Below, one piece after another: positions 5,147 to 5,554 of a stretch of 5,554 nt of DNA. Source of the stretch: Deltaproteobacteria bacterium (GTDB lineage Bacteria > Desulfobacterota > DSM-4660 > Desulfatiglandales > HGW-15); assembly GCA_019308525.1 (NCBI GenBank), contig JAFDIC010000279.1, positions 1 through 5,554 on the forward strand, written 5' to 3'. The position numbers and the translations under genes are program-made. Within the stretch, counting starts at the first letter, position 1, and each line of letters opens with the position of its first letter. The notes under the pieces are model-generated. The model had not been told where the DNA came from. It saw nothing but the letters and a program-made list of their open reading frames with translations, and ran no database searches.

Positions 5147-5542
5147 TTACAAGAAGGCCTCCTTCCTATTGCGTCCCCTAGCACTGGTCTGTTTCCATTT
5201 CGAAGACCGATGTGCCTCCACCACTATGGTCACGGGGATCAAGGCACTGAACAAAGACCCTTTCCCCCTCCTTGCACAGCCCCGGTTCTCCATTTGCTTC
5301 TCGGTGAGTTTTTCAGGCTCAGCGACCATCCCTGCGACTATCCTTGCTTCCAGGACTCCGGTCTCCCACAATTCCAAGGCGAGGTTGTGGTCTCTGCCGA
5401 CCTCTTTTGCGAGTCTACGCACCTCAGGAACCGACACCCCCAGTCTCTTCTCAGGGGTCATCCCGAATTTGGCCATTCCTTCCACGTTTTTGGAACTGGC
5501 CTTTGCCTCAAGCCTTTTCAAGACCTCTTGCGCATCGGGCAT
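5147..5542 (-). pseudogene. alkD: 3'-truncated AlkD-type DNA alkylation repair gene
   Basis: Residues 1 to about 85 (5542-5288) match the N-terminus of the AlkD-like HEAT-repeat DNA glycosylases, which excise alkylated purines: the LKRLEAKASSKNVEGMAKFG start, LGVSVPEVRRLAKEVGRDH, LALELWETGVLEARIVAGM, and EKLTEKQME. The family then normally continues with a W/D-rich segment carrying the DNA-binding and catalytic residues, in proteins of about 230 residues. Here the reading continues instead with a basic, unrelated tail (from NRGCARRGKG) to a stop at 5147. I translated the other two minus frames from 5288 onward and found no continuation, so this is a break or replacement rather than a frameshift. 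The start is well supported: ATG at 5542 with GGAG seven bases upstream. The product would lack the active site. The last 140 or so bases before the stop are of unknown origin. Confidence 0.75.
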
Positions 5543-5554
5543 GTACGCACTCCA

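Overview
The window looks like a piece of a Desulfobacterota (former Deltaproteobacteria) genome, probably an uncultured anaerobe. This rests on the style of the reductive dehalogenase, on the two alpha/beta hydrolases, and on a dispersed-repeat-like palindrome of a kind I associate with such genomes. It is inference; no taxonomic marker gene is present.

Layout. Positions 1-104 (minus) hold the N-terminus of a gene that runs off the left edge, resembling CheR-type methyltransferases. Positions 105-614 are non-coding: a weak hairpin, a 149-bp imperfect palindrome (319-467), then two small GC hairpins ending in a bidirectional terminator-like structure (511-540). Next is a two-gene plus-strand operon: a corrinoid/iron-sulfur reductive dehalogenase catalytic subunit (rdhA, 615-2195) and, 13 bases later, a three-helix RdhB-type membrane protein (2209-2493). 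Everything to the right is on the minus strand. In order of transcription it is a 3'-truncated AlkD-type DNA glycosylase (5542-5147), an FrsA/ABHD17-like hydrolase (5073-4255), a signal-anchored hydrolase (4126-3131), and a 5'-truncated type II NADH dehydrogenase (3122-2610) that converges on rdhB.

How it works together. RdhA and RdhB should form one membrane-bound unit. RdhA carries two ferredoxin-type Cys motifs and the usual corrinoid-domain signature, but its N-terminus is unusual. It has no twin-arginine motif and instead has two hydrophobic segments that predict a membrane-tethered, cytoplasm-facing enzyme. The second segment reads like an old Tat signal whose key residues have been lost. 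This is the most interesting feature here. The minus-strand side looks rearranged: two intact hydrolase genes lie between two broken housekeeping-type genes, with no visible transposase, integrase or attachment site. I see no tRNA, rRNA, CRISPR or complete mobile element.
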